From Jaapia argillacea MUCL 33604 (lineage: Eukaryota > Basidiomycota > Agaricomycetes > Jaapiales > Jaapiaceae), in the NCBI GenBank assembly GCA_000697665.1, contig KL197721.1:828456-892455 (forward strand): 64,000 nucleotides of DNA. The letters are read 5' to 3'. The notes beneath the pieces are model-generated. The model made no database searches. It saw nothing but the letters and a program-made list of their open reading frames with translations, and was not told the origin of the DNA. The position numbers were made by a program, and so were the translations under genes. Positions within the stretch are counted from its first letter, which is position 1, and every line of letters starts with the position of its first letter. Shown here one piece after another: positions 33,307-45,657 of this stretch.

Positions 33307-34516
33307 GGGGAAGGTTGGGTGGCTCAGTGCGGACCATGTAAATGTTCAGTGTATCACTACGTGAAGTTTGTAAGTGGAGAGGTTTGGTGATGTCCCAAGT
33401 GACTATTTAAATTTCTGCTGAACCGTTCATCCCTTTGTCCATATATCCTAGGATTGATGGTGCCAGCACGCCGAAGGGTATCTCGTATCCCTAGATACCT
33501 ATTCGACCCTGCAGCGGCTGGCCTTGAGTTCTGGACACACGGGCAGTTGGAGACTTATCGACCTCTCACAATTTGATCCCGCCTTCGGCGTTCAGGGTAA
33601 GCCGGTCCGTATACGTGACAAGCCGTGATGATGTGACCTCAAACCTTCTTCGGTTCCCAATATGGGCATGCCCCGCACCCAACACGCCCCATCTATCTGA
33701 CCATCGACAGCCACATCCAGGACCATCGTTTGTTTCTACAGACCATCTCATGAAGGGGTCATGGACAATATTATCCTCTCCCCTTCCCCATAAAATTACA
33801 CCAGACACAATCTAGTTGAAGCCTGTCGTACATCTTCTCGTAACTCTTGATGGACACCCTCTGCGGCCGCCAGGTTGGTGATTGAGCCCGCATCCGACAT
33901 GACTATATAATTGACCCAGGTATTTGGTTCGCCGATGTTAAAGCAATCCCAACGCTGACGGCTTCCTCGTCGAAGGCGAGGCCGACTCCCCTCAGTAAGC
34001 ACTTTAGGCAATCCCGATTAGGTCCGATGTGAAGGAGCCTCGTGCCTTCCTCGCCGCACACCTCATTTCTTTGGGCTCCTCGTTTGCTCTCTCTCACCAC
34101 CACACCCGTCCACAATCTCCTGAGGCCAGAGTCGACCAGCCCAATGTTGTCGCCTGCGTCACCGTTCTGTATTATCAGCGACTGGCATAACTATCCTCAT
34201 TACCTCTGCCCGCCCCTTTGCCCTCCCCGTCCTAGATATCCTGCGATGAAGAAGACACGAAGCACGCTGCTACCAGCTGCTACGCCCAATACCTTTCTTC
34301 CTCAAAGCACCGCATATGATCCAGAACGAACTCCTTTGTGGCTTTGCAGTCACCACAAAGCGTTCTGATGCTTTGACCACCCCACACGGATGGTCGAGCG
34401 CTTTGAAGTCCACATCGGCCACCAGTGGCACGCTCTTATAAGTCCGCCCGCCAGAGTTGTCGCTCATACCACCTTCTGTCAGCCACCAGACTGCTCGATC
34501 ATCACCGTTTACGGAC
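33307..34516. other. intergenic, no gene recognised
   Basis: About 1.2 kb. Plus and minus frames at 33566-33815 coincide almost exactly and are likely chance. The kinase promoter is at the right end; a TTG-initiated frame opens at 34457, but the first in-frame ATG is at 34517. Confidence 0.55.
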
Positions 34517-36358
34517 ATGATCTCGTCGAACTTTATCTTCTCGACCTCTCACTCTACTATCCATGTCTCCCCTCCTCCGCTCGATACCATCGCTATTACA
34601 TCACCGTCACCGAAACACCGTACACCTTTCTCGACCTTGACTAATCGATGCAAGCAACTCGCCGTTCAGTCCTCCTCTAAGCTCTTGGCTCCTCGACCTA
34701 AGTCGGCTTCCAAACCGAAGCTCTCGCGCTTGGAAGTGGATCTTTCCTCTCATAAACCCCCGACGCGCGGAACCTCAGAGTCGCCTATACTTCCACCCGC
34801 GCCCAAGCTTCGAACCATCCCACTGCCGTCGGAAGGGGTGGAGCCCGTAGAGGAGTGCGATAGGACGGTGGAGGATGAACCATGTCATGAACTGGCGGGC
34901 CCAGGACCGAATGACTCCTATCCGTCCTCGCCCACGTTGTCGGAGCCACCAGAGGTTCAACGCCACAAGGCTCCGGCATTGGGTCCATTTCAGTATCTGA
35001 AACATCTTCAATCTGGAGGGCATGGGGAAGCTGCTACCATGCGGGACATGGCGTCAGGTAGGGTCGTTTGTATGAAGATCTTCACGAAGTCGGTTCTCTT
35101 GGAGAGGCGGGACTTGAAGCCGGTGACGCGAGAATTGGCATCGTACAAACGCATCGCTGCTCAAGAGCCAATGAACCCATTTCTCATGGAGTGTCACTGC
35201 GCGTTGCAGGATAAGGACAGTATATACTTTGCGATGGTGTGTTAGTGTCGACGGCTTCAACGTCTGTCTTTTCATTCTGACTTTCTCTTCGTACCCAGGA
35301 TTTGATGGAAACCGATCTTATGACGATACTGATCGCTAAAGAGCAGGGAGGTCGTGTTCCGGCTTGGATTGCTCAGGCTGTACGCTTCTCACCTAAGATT
35401 CTCAACCCTCTTCAGCTGACAGAGAAATCTATCGAAGGCACTCGGAATTAATGCCCTTCATGAAATGGGCATCCTTCATCGCGACATAAAACCCGAAAAC
35501 CTACTGGTCGATCGATTCGACCATCTCAGGATCACAGATTTTGGGACAGCCTATGTTCACGATGGTCCGTTGGATCACTGGAGAACTTATTGCGCCGAGC
35601 TTGCAGGAACGGTCGGGTATACTGCGCCGGAGGCTTGGAAAGCAAGGCCTTACGGATGTCCTATCGACTGGTGGGCGCTGGGTTGTACGCTCTTTGATAT
35701 GATTACTGGTGATGTGAGTGTCCCTTGATTTTTACTAGCGTTTCGCGAGCTGACGTCATTTTTCTTTGCTACAGATTTTATTCGAGAGTCAAGAAGAACT
35801 GGCAGAATATATGGACTGGAATCGGCTGGTTGAGGGGATATCGTATATGCAATTTGTTGCGCCAGATTTGACGGTCGAAGAAGAGAGTCTGATTTCCGGG
35901 GTATGTCCGTGCCCTCTTTCCCCCAAATCATCCATACTAAGTTACCTTCGCAGTTGCTCCGAGTCAGCCCGAGTACAAGATTCTCCATTCTGGATTTACG
36001 CAAACATCCGTACTTTTACGATTCTTCGGGGTAGGTACCGCGCCAACTGCATCACGATCTCGAGAGCTAAAATAGGTCCATTCTTCAAGGCGCAGTATAT
36101 TCGCAATTATTGAGCAACGTGGAGCTGAATGGATCGGTTCGTGTGATACGTGCTTATCTTTCGAAGAATTAAATGCGCTGACTACTGGCTTTAGCTGGGC
36201 GGCGGGCACAAGGTTCCGACAATATTCTTGCTCACGAGATGGATTCGAAACACCGTCTTTGCTTCGCTGAGACGACTGCATTTTTCGGCGATGAGAGTTC
36301 ATTCGGGGATTTCGGATGGGTCAACCCCAACGGATTGTGGGGTACTGAACAGACTTAA
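34517..36358 (+). CDS. Ser/Thr protein kinase, 507 aa
   Basis: Seven exons (34517-35236, 35299-35379, 35423-35713, 35775-35900, 35954-36030, 36076-36140, 36195-36358) sum to 508 codons. Residues 1-150 are Ser/Pro-rich and disordered. The kinase domain has a divergent glycine loop ([12 protein letters not shown]), a VCMKIF lysine, the [10 protein letters not shown] catalytic loop (H286), a TDFG magnesium motif (D306) and [11 protein letters not shown] (E337). After these come [16 protein letters not shown] and [15 protein letters not shown]. All catalytic residues are present, so it should be active. It resembles the AGC-like kinases expanded in Agaricomycetes, but no hydrophobic-motif tail is visible. 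The C-terminus ends [17 protein letters not shown]. The last splice donor (GTGTGA) is weaker but restores frame. Confidence 0.88.
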
Positions 36359-37252
36359 GGGGATACACTCCGTCGCTGGCATATTTATTTGGTTGAGAGT
36401 ATGAGTCCGGAACTCGTATCGTAGCGCTGGTTGCATGTACTTTAGCGACTCTGTCGTCATTTCTATCGGTATGGGGAGGAAAGTATATGTTGAATTGGTC
36501 CGAATTTGCTTCCGTGTCCTAGCGGACCCTGATTAGCCTCCGTCACAAGTGGAAGAAACGTTGTACGGTCAGGGACTCGAACACGTCCCATAGGTCCCCG
36601 CGCTGGTCGCCCTCACAAAATCATGGATACTGAAATGAAACTTCTTTCTCCTAAACGACTGGATATACCCACGTTCTCATGTGGCCGCTCCATACCACAC
36701 CAAACCATCATTTCTCGGAATGATTGTGAAGCGTTGGGAATGGTGCGAGATGTACGGATGTCATCGCCATCGAACGTCGAGGATACTGGACGTCGGGGTC
36801 GGTTATTACTGATGGCCACAAGAGGGTCGAACTGGATATTGATCCCGCCGTTCCGTATGTCACGGTCGGTTTCATTATAATGGAACCAGATCTTCGAATT
36901 TTAGCTCGCCGTTCCTCCGGATGGGCGCCTAGATTCCATTGATGGTAACTCGCGTAAAAACTAAATCTTAGCTCTGGATCTGAGAACTTCGTGTTGGAAC
37001 AAAAAGTTCGGTCTCACTTCGCTATATAACTGTCCTCCGTCGACTCTTTGCCTCCGCTGCTGCCCATCCTTTCCCTCTTATCACCCCCTCACGACGTTCT
37101 CTACTACGACCTGGACATTCTGGTTCATTCTTGACGCGTGCCCTTGCGGCTATCGCGAACCCTGGCCGACCTCCAAACTTGGTCCCTCACATTCTTTCTT
37201 TCTTGCGATCTCGCTCTCTGGCGCTTGAAATACCACTCCCTTATCCACCGTG
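36359..37252. other. intergenic, no gene recognised
   Basis: About 890 bases. Frames at 36613-36880 overlap on both strands and carry no domain. The pyrimidine-rich leader of the next gene starts near 37030. Confidence 0.55.
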
Positions 37253-39738
37253 ATGGCAGCACGCTCACCTACGCAACGTATCCGTTCCAAAACATCCGAT
37301 TTGTCGGATTTCCTCCGAGGGGGCTCACGGCATGCCCATGACCAGCTGGCTCCGCCCGTACCTCAAGTACCTGCTGAAGCAGAGAATTCGCAGAAGGGGA
37401 GGCGAAGGCTGTTATTCCTGGGTCGTAGGAAAAAGACTGAAGCTAGTCCACCCTCCCCAACGCCATCCCCGACATCGCAGGTTCGGTTTTCGGAGCACCA
37501 GCAGGCGGCTTCTTCTCAGAGTACCCTCCAGGGTCCGGAAGCACCACCAAAACTCCCTGAAAAAGGGTGAGTCATCAATCGTTACTTCTTCTCTTGGATG
37601 GCTTGTATTGCTCAAGAGGGCATATTGTGACTGTTTGGACATTTTCTCCTTATATCACTATCACCTTCAATTCCTTTGAGTTTGAGGGATAGTCCTTTGC
37701 ATCTTCCTCGAGCAGGAAATTTTCATTGCCCTTTCTTCCACTTCGCTTACCTCTCTTCCTAGTTACCGAACCTCTGTGCAAGGAGATGCTGGTCCCTCAA
37801 AACCGCGGCTTTCATCCACTCTTCCTCCATTGAATGTTTCTCCGCCTAGTCTAGGACCCTTGTTTTCCTCCGCTTCTCCAACGAGGGCCAATGTGGCTTT
37901 TCCATCAAATCCCCCAACTTCTCTCCCCCGACCGAAAGCGACTCATCGTCCGACTGGGTCGAACTCTAACTCTAGGTCTGCCTCGTTCGACTCCACGCTT
38001 TCAAAGGATCGCACAAGGTCCCCGACGCCTCGTGCCTCTGGGATTGCCATCTCCGTATCTCCACCACGTAATAACGCAGCAAGCTCAAGCAACCCCGGGA
38101 ATGATAAGAAGTTCTCCTCTGTTCCCCGCAGTGTTGCTCCTTCCCCTGTTCCTCGACCACAGCATCGTCGAATACTCAGTGTGAAAACACGCGTCCCAGA
38201 GCCCGAAAAATTGGAAGTTCCTAGTAGTGCTCCAGTGCGTAATCTTCCATCATTTCAGAGCGCAATCCTGACATCACCCGTTTTGCTACCAGCCTTCGTC
38301 TCCCTCTCGGTTTGCGGAGGAGCAGTCCCGGGCAATCCCAAGATCCTCAAATTCTGACGCTGAGGACAGGTCGTCCAAAAAGAGTAAGGAGATTCCTCGG
38401 GCCTCGACGTCGAGCGTCCGAAGCAGGTCGGGTTCACACCAACGTTCAGGTGTCAGCTATCTCCCGTCCCCGCTCGCGAAAACAAAATCTGCCCCAAGTG
38501 CCCCTCCGAACATCCCCTTACCTGCACCTCCTACTCGAAACAGTCTCTCTGATAGTGGATTGTCCTCTCAATCCTCGGTGCCGACTATTCCCTCGATGTC
38601 GTCAATATCATCTCGCAGCTCGATGATGGCATATGCTTACCCTTCGCCACGCCCACGAGTCCTCACCACGTCCTCTATGCCCATCCGTCACACTTCATCG
38701 TCCGATTCCGAACGCTATGCCGTCACCACTCCTTCGAAGTCGTCAATAGCCTCCGGAAGATCTCCTCTCAAGCACGAGTACGAAGTGGCCTCCGAAAGCG
38801 AGACTGATACCGAAACTCAGCTTCGAGAGCGGCTCCGTGACCAGACGGTCAAAGTCGACCAACTTTCGGAGTATTTACTGGAGGTGTTGAGCAGGCATGA
38901 GGGTGAGAAAGGCATTCTCGAACGACGAATTGAGCAGCTCGAAAAAGAGGCGAGAAAGCGGGACAAGGAAATCAGGGGGTTGAGGTATCTGATTATGAAC
39001 GGAGGTTTGATGGATGCCTTGCCAGGTGCCAGCCTGCAAGCATCGTCTTCCGATCTTTTCCGCACGTTATCTCGCTCTCCGGGATCAAGCGCCGCGGAGG
39101 GATTGAACCTCCTTCAAGATTCCAGCCCTAGCTCATCTCGCCCTGGCACTGCTCCCAGCCACGTGGAGCCTGAGTCGCCCTCAGCTCCTAAACCCAGCCG
39201 CCATCGAACCTTGAAACGCTCGATTACTCTTCCCGAGAATCATTTCGCACAAACCACATTGACTGCTAATCGCAGTCAAGGTAGCATCAGTCGATCGCCG
39301 ACGATATCCATCACAGAAAGCACCGATTCTTTGACCAATGCTAGGAGTCTCGGACTGGATCTGCCCACCATGACTAACCAGCCTTCAATGTCTTCCCTGT
39401 CTTCATTCTCGTCTACCTCGACGTCCTCTTTGCCTGCCCTTACGACAACCAGCACTGCGACATCGGCTCTGTCTGCCATTCCGGAGTCTCCAAGCCCGTA
39501 CACTGATACTTCCAGTAAGGACGCTGCGAAGCAGAGGGAGAAGGAGGAACGACGACATTCTCGGATCCTCAAGCGTCTGTCTGCTTCCTCCACGACGTCC
39601 TTGATCCCACCTTCTCCCGTTGTCCATACCTCTCACTCGGATTCCAAGAAAGGGAAGGGTAAATCCATCGAACAGGTCCTCGACCAGACTTCCGACATGG
39701 AGGAGCTCTTGGAAAAATTGCGTCGACTCGGACCATAG
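37253..39738 (+). CDS. Ser/Pro-rich protein with conserved coiled coil, 743 aa
   Basis: Three exons (37253-37566, 37763-38234, 38293-39738) give 744 codons. The N-terminus has a basic patch (GRRRLLFLGRRKK, about residues 49-61). Most of the chain is Ser/Pro/Arg-rich and disordered, with many SP/TP sites. Near residues 440-505 is a charged coiled coil (TETQLRERLRDQTVKVDQL, LLEVLSRHEGEKGILERRI, QLEKEARKRDKEIRGLRYL) followed by IMNGGLMDAL, the part most likely to be conserved. A second short helix ends the protein (MEELLEKLRRLGP). I cannot name the family. The architecture suits a cytoskeletal or polarity scaffold, which is inference. Confidence 0.75.
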
Positions 39739-41598
39739 GCACTTATTCGCTGAACATTCGTAAGTGGTACTCCGTTGTCTCGGAATTGTTTTTGCGTCTG
39801 ACTTTGTTTGTGTTACAAGTATTAGTTCCATATACTTTACTGCATCACCGATTCAAGACTTCGTCTTCGTACATCGAACGCCTCGCTTTGACGATATCAT
39901 TTGACGTTACATATCGTTCACCCACCGGAGGGCTTACACTTCCTAATTCTCAGCATTGTATCATCTTTCCATATTCACCATCACTATACGTTCCTTCACG
40001 AGTCGTTTCATCTATTTGGGATTGTCGCCTCACCACACTCCTTGTTGTTAGCATTGTTCTTAGAACCTTCATCGATATCCAAATTATGCATCTGTATCAT
40101 TAGCCCTTGTTCATTTCCTTTTGCACAAAGAAAGTCGGGACCGAGATCCTGCATACTTCTTTTCGTTCCCTGAATCTCCCCCAGTTGTATGTTACTGTCT
40201 CGAAGTTTCGAATCCAATTAACACAGAAGTTCCTGTAAATAGGAGGCGGCGGAAATGAGAGGAAGATGAAAGACGAGACAGGTACATTCAGTTCGAAGAG
40301 ATTGGGGAACGGGAGGGGAGGAACGGGAGGGTTGTAACAAAGACCCTACAGGTTGGCTCGACTAGGGAGAAGCGCGAAGGAAGTAACTTCCTCAACCCTG
40401 CTGATCAAATTTCATCTCTACGGGTTCCCAAGGGTTCGCAAAGATGTGTCAGGGTCTATAAGCTTTCCAGAGTTTGGTAAGTTTTCGCCAGTGATTCAAC
40501 CTTTTGCCGACGGGTTCTTGGGTTCTTTGGGTTTCAGACATCTCCGAGGGAAGGCGTTATCTCAGGTTGGCGATGATTGTCCTTTCACGAACCTTCTGGA
40601 GTGATTGCATTGTCACCGACATCATTATCAGAGAGCTGACATCATCCGAGTCAATTTCGCTGCGGGGCCTGGGGCGCTGGTGGTTCGCTCTGGGAATGAC
40701 ATCCCCAACGAGTCTTGCTGGATGATCCATCAGCATTTTGAGTGATCAGCTAGGCAATGTAGCAGCCATACCTCGAGAGATGGATGATATCGTGGCTAAG
40801 AGGCAGGGGTCCACGTAAGTACCTGGCGCCCGCCAGGGTGGGAGGAGAAGCTTCAACAGCTGGATCTGAACCATTTTAGCCGCACGATGCTCGAAGTGTG
40901 AGTCAATATGGGCAGGCGAAGGGGCTCAGGTGTTGTGTGATGACCGGAGGGACTGGTAGGCCGACACGCACTTCCGAGTTTTCGAGCGGTGTGACGACGA
41001 TAGAGCTACGGCGCTTGATGCGATGGGCGGTCGCCGCTTCCAGCAATACCAAGGTGGCAATTGACCCTGTATTCTCTGACTGAAGAACTCCACGATGGTG
41101 TTGCATTGCATTGAGAAGCACAGAGACACTCAAGGCCACGTCTTTGGAGTGCTTTGGAGTGTAAACAGCGGCCGAAATAAGTGACGGTGTACTGTACACC
41201 GGGGGAAGCTCGATGAGTCCAGAGCGCGATAGATGCAGAGGGTAAGTTCAGAAATTTTCATGAAGGAATGATCTTGCACCCGTGTTCGGCTATTCAACTA
41301 GTTGGTCCGTCGCGTCGGAGGACGGTGTGGAGGACTGGGAGGATACAAAGTAGCGGAAAACGCTCGTAAACAAAGAGAACCTTATCTGGGTGGCGAGTCT
41401 GTTCCTGTTCGCGTGGATTCAAATGAACTTTATGACGCCCTTAGCGAACTTTTAGCGTCCTGGTAACCGCTGGCAGTAGCGGGTGTTATCCCCTTTCCAA
41501 TCTTTCTGCCTCTCTTCGTCTTGGGCTCGTACATAGTTCGATCTCTCTGTCCCTATTGTTTTCCTTCAACTCAAGCTGGGTTGAGTTTCCTGCCTTGG
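39739..41598. other. intergenic, no gene recognised
   Basis: About 1.86 kb. AT-rich 3' flank to 40.2 kb, then short frames with no domain, including overlapping frames at 40898-41199. The 3' end is the promoter and leader of the next gene. Confidence 0.55.
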
Positions 41599-44500
41599 AT
41601 GAATCAGAACCTTAATCGGGCCGGAGTACGAGACGCAGAGAAAACTAGAATGGAGCCATATGTGGGGCGTGTTCAACAGGCTGGGTCTGTAGAACCGGTG
41701 GATATCACGCTCTCCGGTGTTATGTCCGGACTGTTCATGTCTTCACAGTCATCAGAGCCCTCGCGTCTCCAGCGCGCCCAAAACGGAGACGCTGCAGAGG
41801 AGCACGAGGATCTGCCTGATGTGGATCGTATTCCTCTACGAACCCCCAAAGTTGAGTTCGACTATTCGAGCGAGTCTTTTTCCAGTTTGTTTCCAACGGA
41901 ACTACTGGGGATAGATGGAAAGGATCGACTATCCGGAAGCGATGACGCAAGGGCCAAGCGTCGCTGGTCCACTATTTCCTTGAAACCCGCCGTCGTAGTG
42001 ACTACCACTCTGGAGGTAGCGTGTTTTCTGCCCTTCAGAGAGCATTCACTGAAGCTTGGACTCTGTAGCCTCCCCGTTATCTGCTGCCAGATGTAATACA
42101 AGTGCCTGAACGCCAGGTATTTGGGTACCATACGGATCAGTCATTTACCTTCTGTTGACCATTGTCTCCTAGCCAAGCTCTCGCAAACCAGCACCATCTC
42201 CAATCAGAATCCCGAATACACCCGGGTCTTGTACGACCAACCCTCAGGCCCCTTCAACTCAGGCCAGCAGCCACCAGCAAGAGGGGCCAGATCATTATCT
42301 CTCGCCAGCCGGGCTTGATTCCATCCTCCAAGCCGTAGACCCTCGATCGAGTGTCTCCAGCCAGTCCTCAGCATGTTCCCTCCTCACGAACTCTTTCGTG
42401 TTGACGAGTAGCGATCATCCCTCTTCAAGTCACCGTAGTGCGCTTGCAAGAGAGGATTCTGCGACTCTTCCGCGGGACGAACATCTCCGGATTCCTCTGG
42501 CATATCACAGAGAGAGGACAGTTAGCGAAGGCGAGGGTATACAGGCCAGTCGTCTCGGAATGATTCCTCCCGTACCTCCTGTCCCCTCGATATCGCCTGG
42601 GCAGTTGGTCCTTCATGGAGATCAACCATCGCCACAGGACGGAGTTGCCCAGCGAAGGGCCAGCCTCCCTACTCGCGCAAGTACGATGCCGTCAACACCT
42701 TCTCGCAGCTTCGAGCTCCAATTCACCTCTCGGGTCTCTCCAATCGCAGAAACACCTTCACCTCCACCCTTTGCCTCAGCTACTCTCCTGACCCACACCA
42801 CAGAGAAGTCGTCTCTTCCGCCTGGTTCTCCTCCGGCGTCTGCGGGATCAGTTGTGGGCCTGCCATACTTATCATCCGAGCATGGGGATGCTGGTTGCGA
42901 AACAACTACCCACTATCGTTCTGCGGAGATACAGGGAACTGCACCCTCGTTGCACCAGTCCGAGGCGTCTGGTTCACATCCCTTCCCAAACACTCAAGGT
43001 TCGCAGCGTCGGAATAAACTATCCAAGGAATCAGCTGATTTTTGTGTAGATTTGTCCACCGAGGTTCCGCCTGTCCCTCTATCCACCGGAATCGAGGAGC
43101 GGTCACCCGTTGTCACCTCCCCACCTCGTAGGAAGATCTCTCGTCCCAAACCACTCCTTCCTATCGGTCCAAACCATCAGCCCTCGATTGTTGTAAACCC
43201 GGCCTCTGCTTCAGAAAACGGTGGGAGTCCAGCCCGCCCATCGGCTTCACCTTCCTTATTATCTGTACTACCACCTTCCTCACCTCTATCCGCACCTTCG
43301 TCGGCACCCATGGCTCTGAGCCGTGCCAACTCACGCAGCACCGAATCTCTGAGGGTTTCAGGTCTTTTGAACACAATTTCCGCGCCAGCTTCACGTAGCA
43401 TCTTTGCGCGAGAACGATCCGGAAGTACTCCACATCCAATTCAAGTTCTTCCCGCTCCGAAATTATACAGCGTCGTAGCTGGGGATCCGGACAATTACAC
43501 TCGTTACCCTCGTTCAGCAACCAACCAACAGACGTTCCCCGAAACCCCTCAAATGTTTAGCCCGCTGTTGTCGTCGAGAGTCAATTCGGTCGATTCTGTG
43601 ACGCTGGGAGGCTTGATGACCGGCGGGACTGATGGAAGCCACCAGTCTGTTCCTCATTCCGCTGTGAGGCCGAATGATAAGACAATTTTGCAGCTCTTAC
43701 CGCCGACGCCAATACCTCCCCAAGCAACCCCTGCGTGTGGGTCCACTAGCAAGACCGAGAGTGATCGCTTGAATGCTGTCGCCGAGTCCCCTCTCGTCCC
43801 TTCCCGGAGGCTCCCCACTCCTCCAAGAAGGGATCCAGAGTCGTCACCTTCGCCAAGTCCTGGTACCTCGACGTCTCCTTCATCCAGTCTGCCCACTCCA
43901 GCGTTCATCACACAACTTCCTTCTCCATCCCCTTCCGACCGAACAGTGAGACCCTTACCCCGGCCGACGATCACCCCTTCGACATCTCGATCGAGTTCCA
44001 GTTCATCTCCCTCGTCTTCATCACCCATACCCCCGCCGCCAACACCGTCCCGGAAAGCAACCAATGACGCTACAGCAACTTCGGATGTTGAAGTAACTTC
44101 CAGCCATTCTTCCACCCCTCAATTACATCCCATCAGGATGCGTCCTGGTCCCAAATCGCGGAAGAGACAGGGCGTCGGTAATGAGAGGCCCAAGACAGCC
44201 GAGTCAGCACGGTCATGTAGTGGTTCCCTTGCGATCGTCAAATCATCTGCATCATCCAAAGGGAAACAGGCGCCAAAGGCAACGTCTCAAAAATCAACAC
44301 CGGAATTCACCAAAATGCCAGTCCGATTTCGCGGGCTAACTTTGGATGCTGCTCAATGGACTTTCACTTCTGAGGAATTGCAAGCCATTGTATCCCGTTC
44401 TATCAGACAGTCTTCAGAGGTCTCTTCCATCCGTCTTTTTGACCTCGCGACTTTGGATGTGGCATTGCCCGAGGAGATTCGACGCCTGGAGACCCGGGAA

Positions 44501-45370
44501 GCCGAAATCAAGGTTCAGTATACAGCCGCTATCAAAAGGCGAACGGAGATACTCGAACGGCTGTGTTGTCAGGTCGATGGGTCCGATGCAAGGTCGCAGG
44601 TGCAACCCCTTCAAGACCTGAGGGAATTGTGCTCAAAGATGGATCGCCTTACGGAAGAGCTCTACCTCGTCAATGACCAAATTGGTCAATTGAAGAGAGC
44701 ACAAGTAGTCCACCATGCCAGCGCACTGGCCATAGCGTTGCGGAAACTTAACACAAGCTTCTTGAAGAGGGTGGCCGAAATCCAATCTCTTCGTCAGCAG
44801 ATATCCGTTGTCGAGGCTGAACGAGATGTGGCATGGAAACAAGCCGAGGACGTTGCTCGGGAGTACGACGAACTGTACGCAGGAGTCGCGGATATTGCTG
44901 CAGTTCAAGCACCTTCGAAACCCTCTAGTCGTCGGTCCAGCCGTGTATCTGCAGTTCGTATGGCAAGCGATAGAGCTTCGAAAGCCGGACTACGCTCGTC
45001 TCTCGTTAGCAATCTTCACCTGTCGGCTAGCCAGTCATATCCGCCACCATCTCCGTGCCCTTCGACAGCGGCGAAGTCAACATTTGGCTTCGATGCGGTG
45101 CCGGCTTTACCAAAGATCGCCGCCTCTGCGTTTTCGCTCGGTACAACGCCTGCCATGACACAAGCCATGATTGAAGCGGAGGTGTGCCTGATGCTTGGAA
45201 TATCCTTGTATGATTTAAGATATCACATTCCTCGAACACGATCCCAGGCCAGCTTCCATTTCCCGCTTCGACACGTTGATCCATCATCGACCGGTGGAAG
45301 GAGGAGAGCATCATCGACTGGTTGCTCCCCTTTCGGACATGATCGGGAATCCGATGCTGATTCGCTCTGA
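41599..45370 (+). CDS. large Ser/Pro-rich protein with C-terminal coiled coil, about 1,204 aa
   Basis: Two exons (41599-42015 and 42173-45370) sum to 1,205 codons. About 780 residues of Ser/Pro/Thr-rich disorder come first, including a run of SSSSSPSSSSPIPPPPTPS near residue 685. The conserved part starts MPVRFRGLTLDAAQWTFTS, then ELQAIVSRSIRQSSEVSSI. A long coiled coil follows (EEIRRLETREAEIKVQYTA, LCSKMDRLTEELYLVNDQI, LRQQISVVEAERDVAWKQA). The FRGLTLDAAQWTFTSEELQ block is very hydrophobic and specific, and I expect it to define an Agaricomycete family of unknown role. The 5' end is uncertain: the ATG at 41599 is the first in frame, but an upstream exon is possible. The intron of 157 nt is long for this genome. 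Confidence 0.72.
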
Positions 45371-45657
45371 TGAAGGGACACGTTCACTCCTTCCCTTCAT
45401 TCATCATGCTCGGATAGATGTGTTCCCTGTAGTTCCTTGTACTCCTGTGGTCAATTTAAGCTGTTCTTCCCTACCATTGCGACCTCGCCCCTGTGGACAG
45501 ACTGACGACGCGTGAAGCTCAATCCAGCAGACGTATCATTCCAGTCATTAATCCATGTAAGGGTATTACAGCAGGTCAGTACGATCATGAACAGCAGTCA
45601 ATGTACGGAGCAAGGAGAGCAACAGAGCAAATACGACGATAAGATATTAATATGCGT

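Noticed and set aside
33566-33815. Coincident 80-codon frames on both strands
   Set aside because: Near-identical boundaries on opposite strands point to chance absence of stops.
36560-36600. T-arm-like GTTCGAGTCCC on the minus strand, as in a tRNA
   Set aside because: The loop is the wrong size, and no acceptor stem, D-arm or anticodon arm can be folded around it.
43654-44115. 153-codon minus frame inside the coiled-coil gene
   Set aside because: It is Gly/Glu/Val-rich, the expected complement of a Ser/Pro-coding exon.
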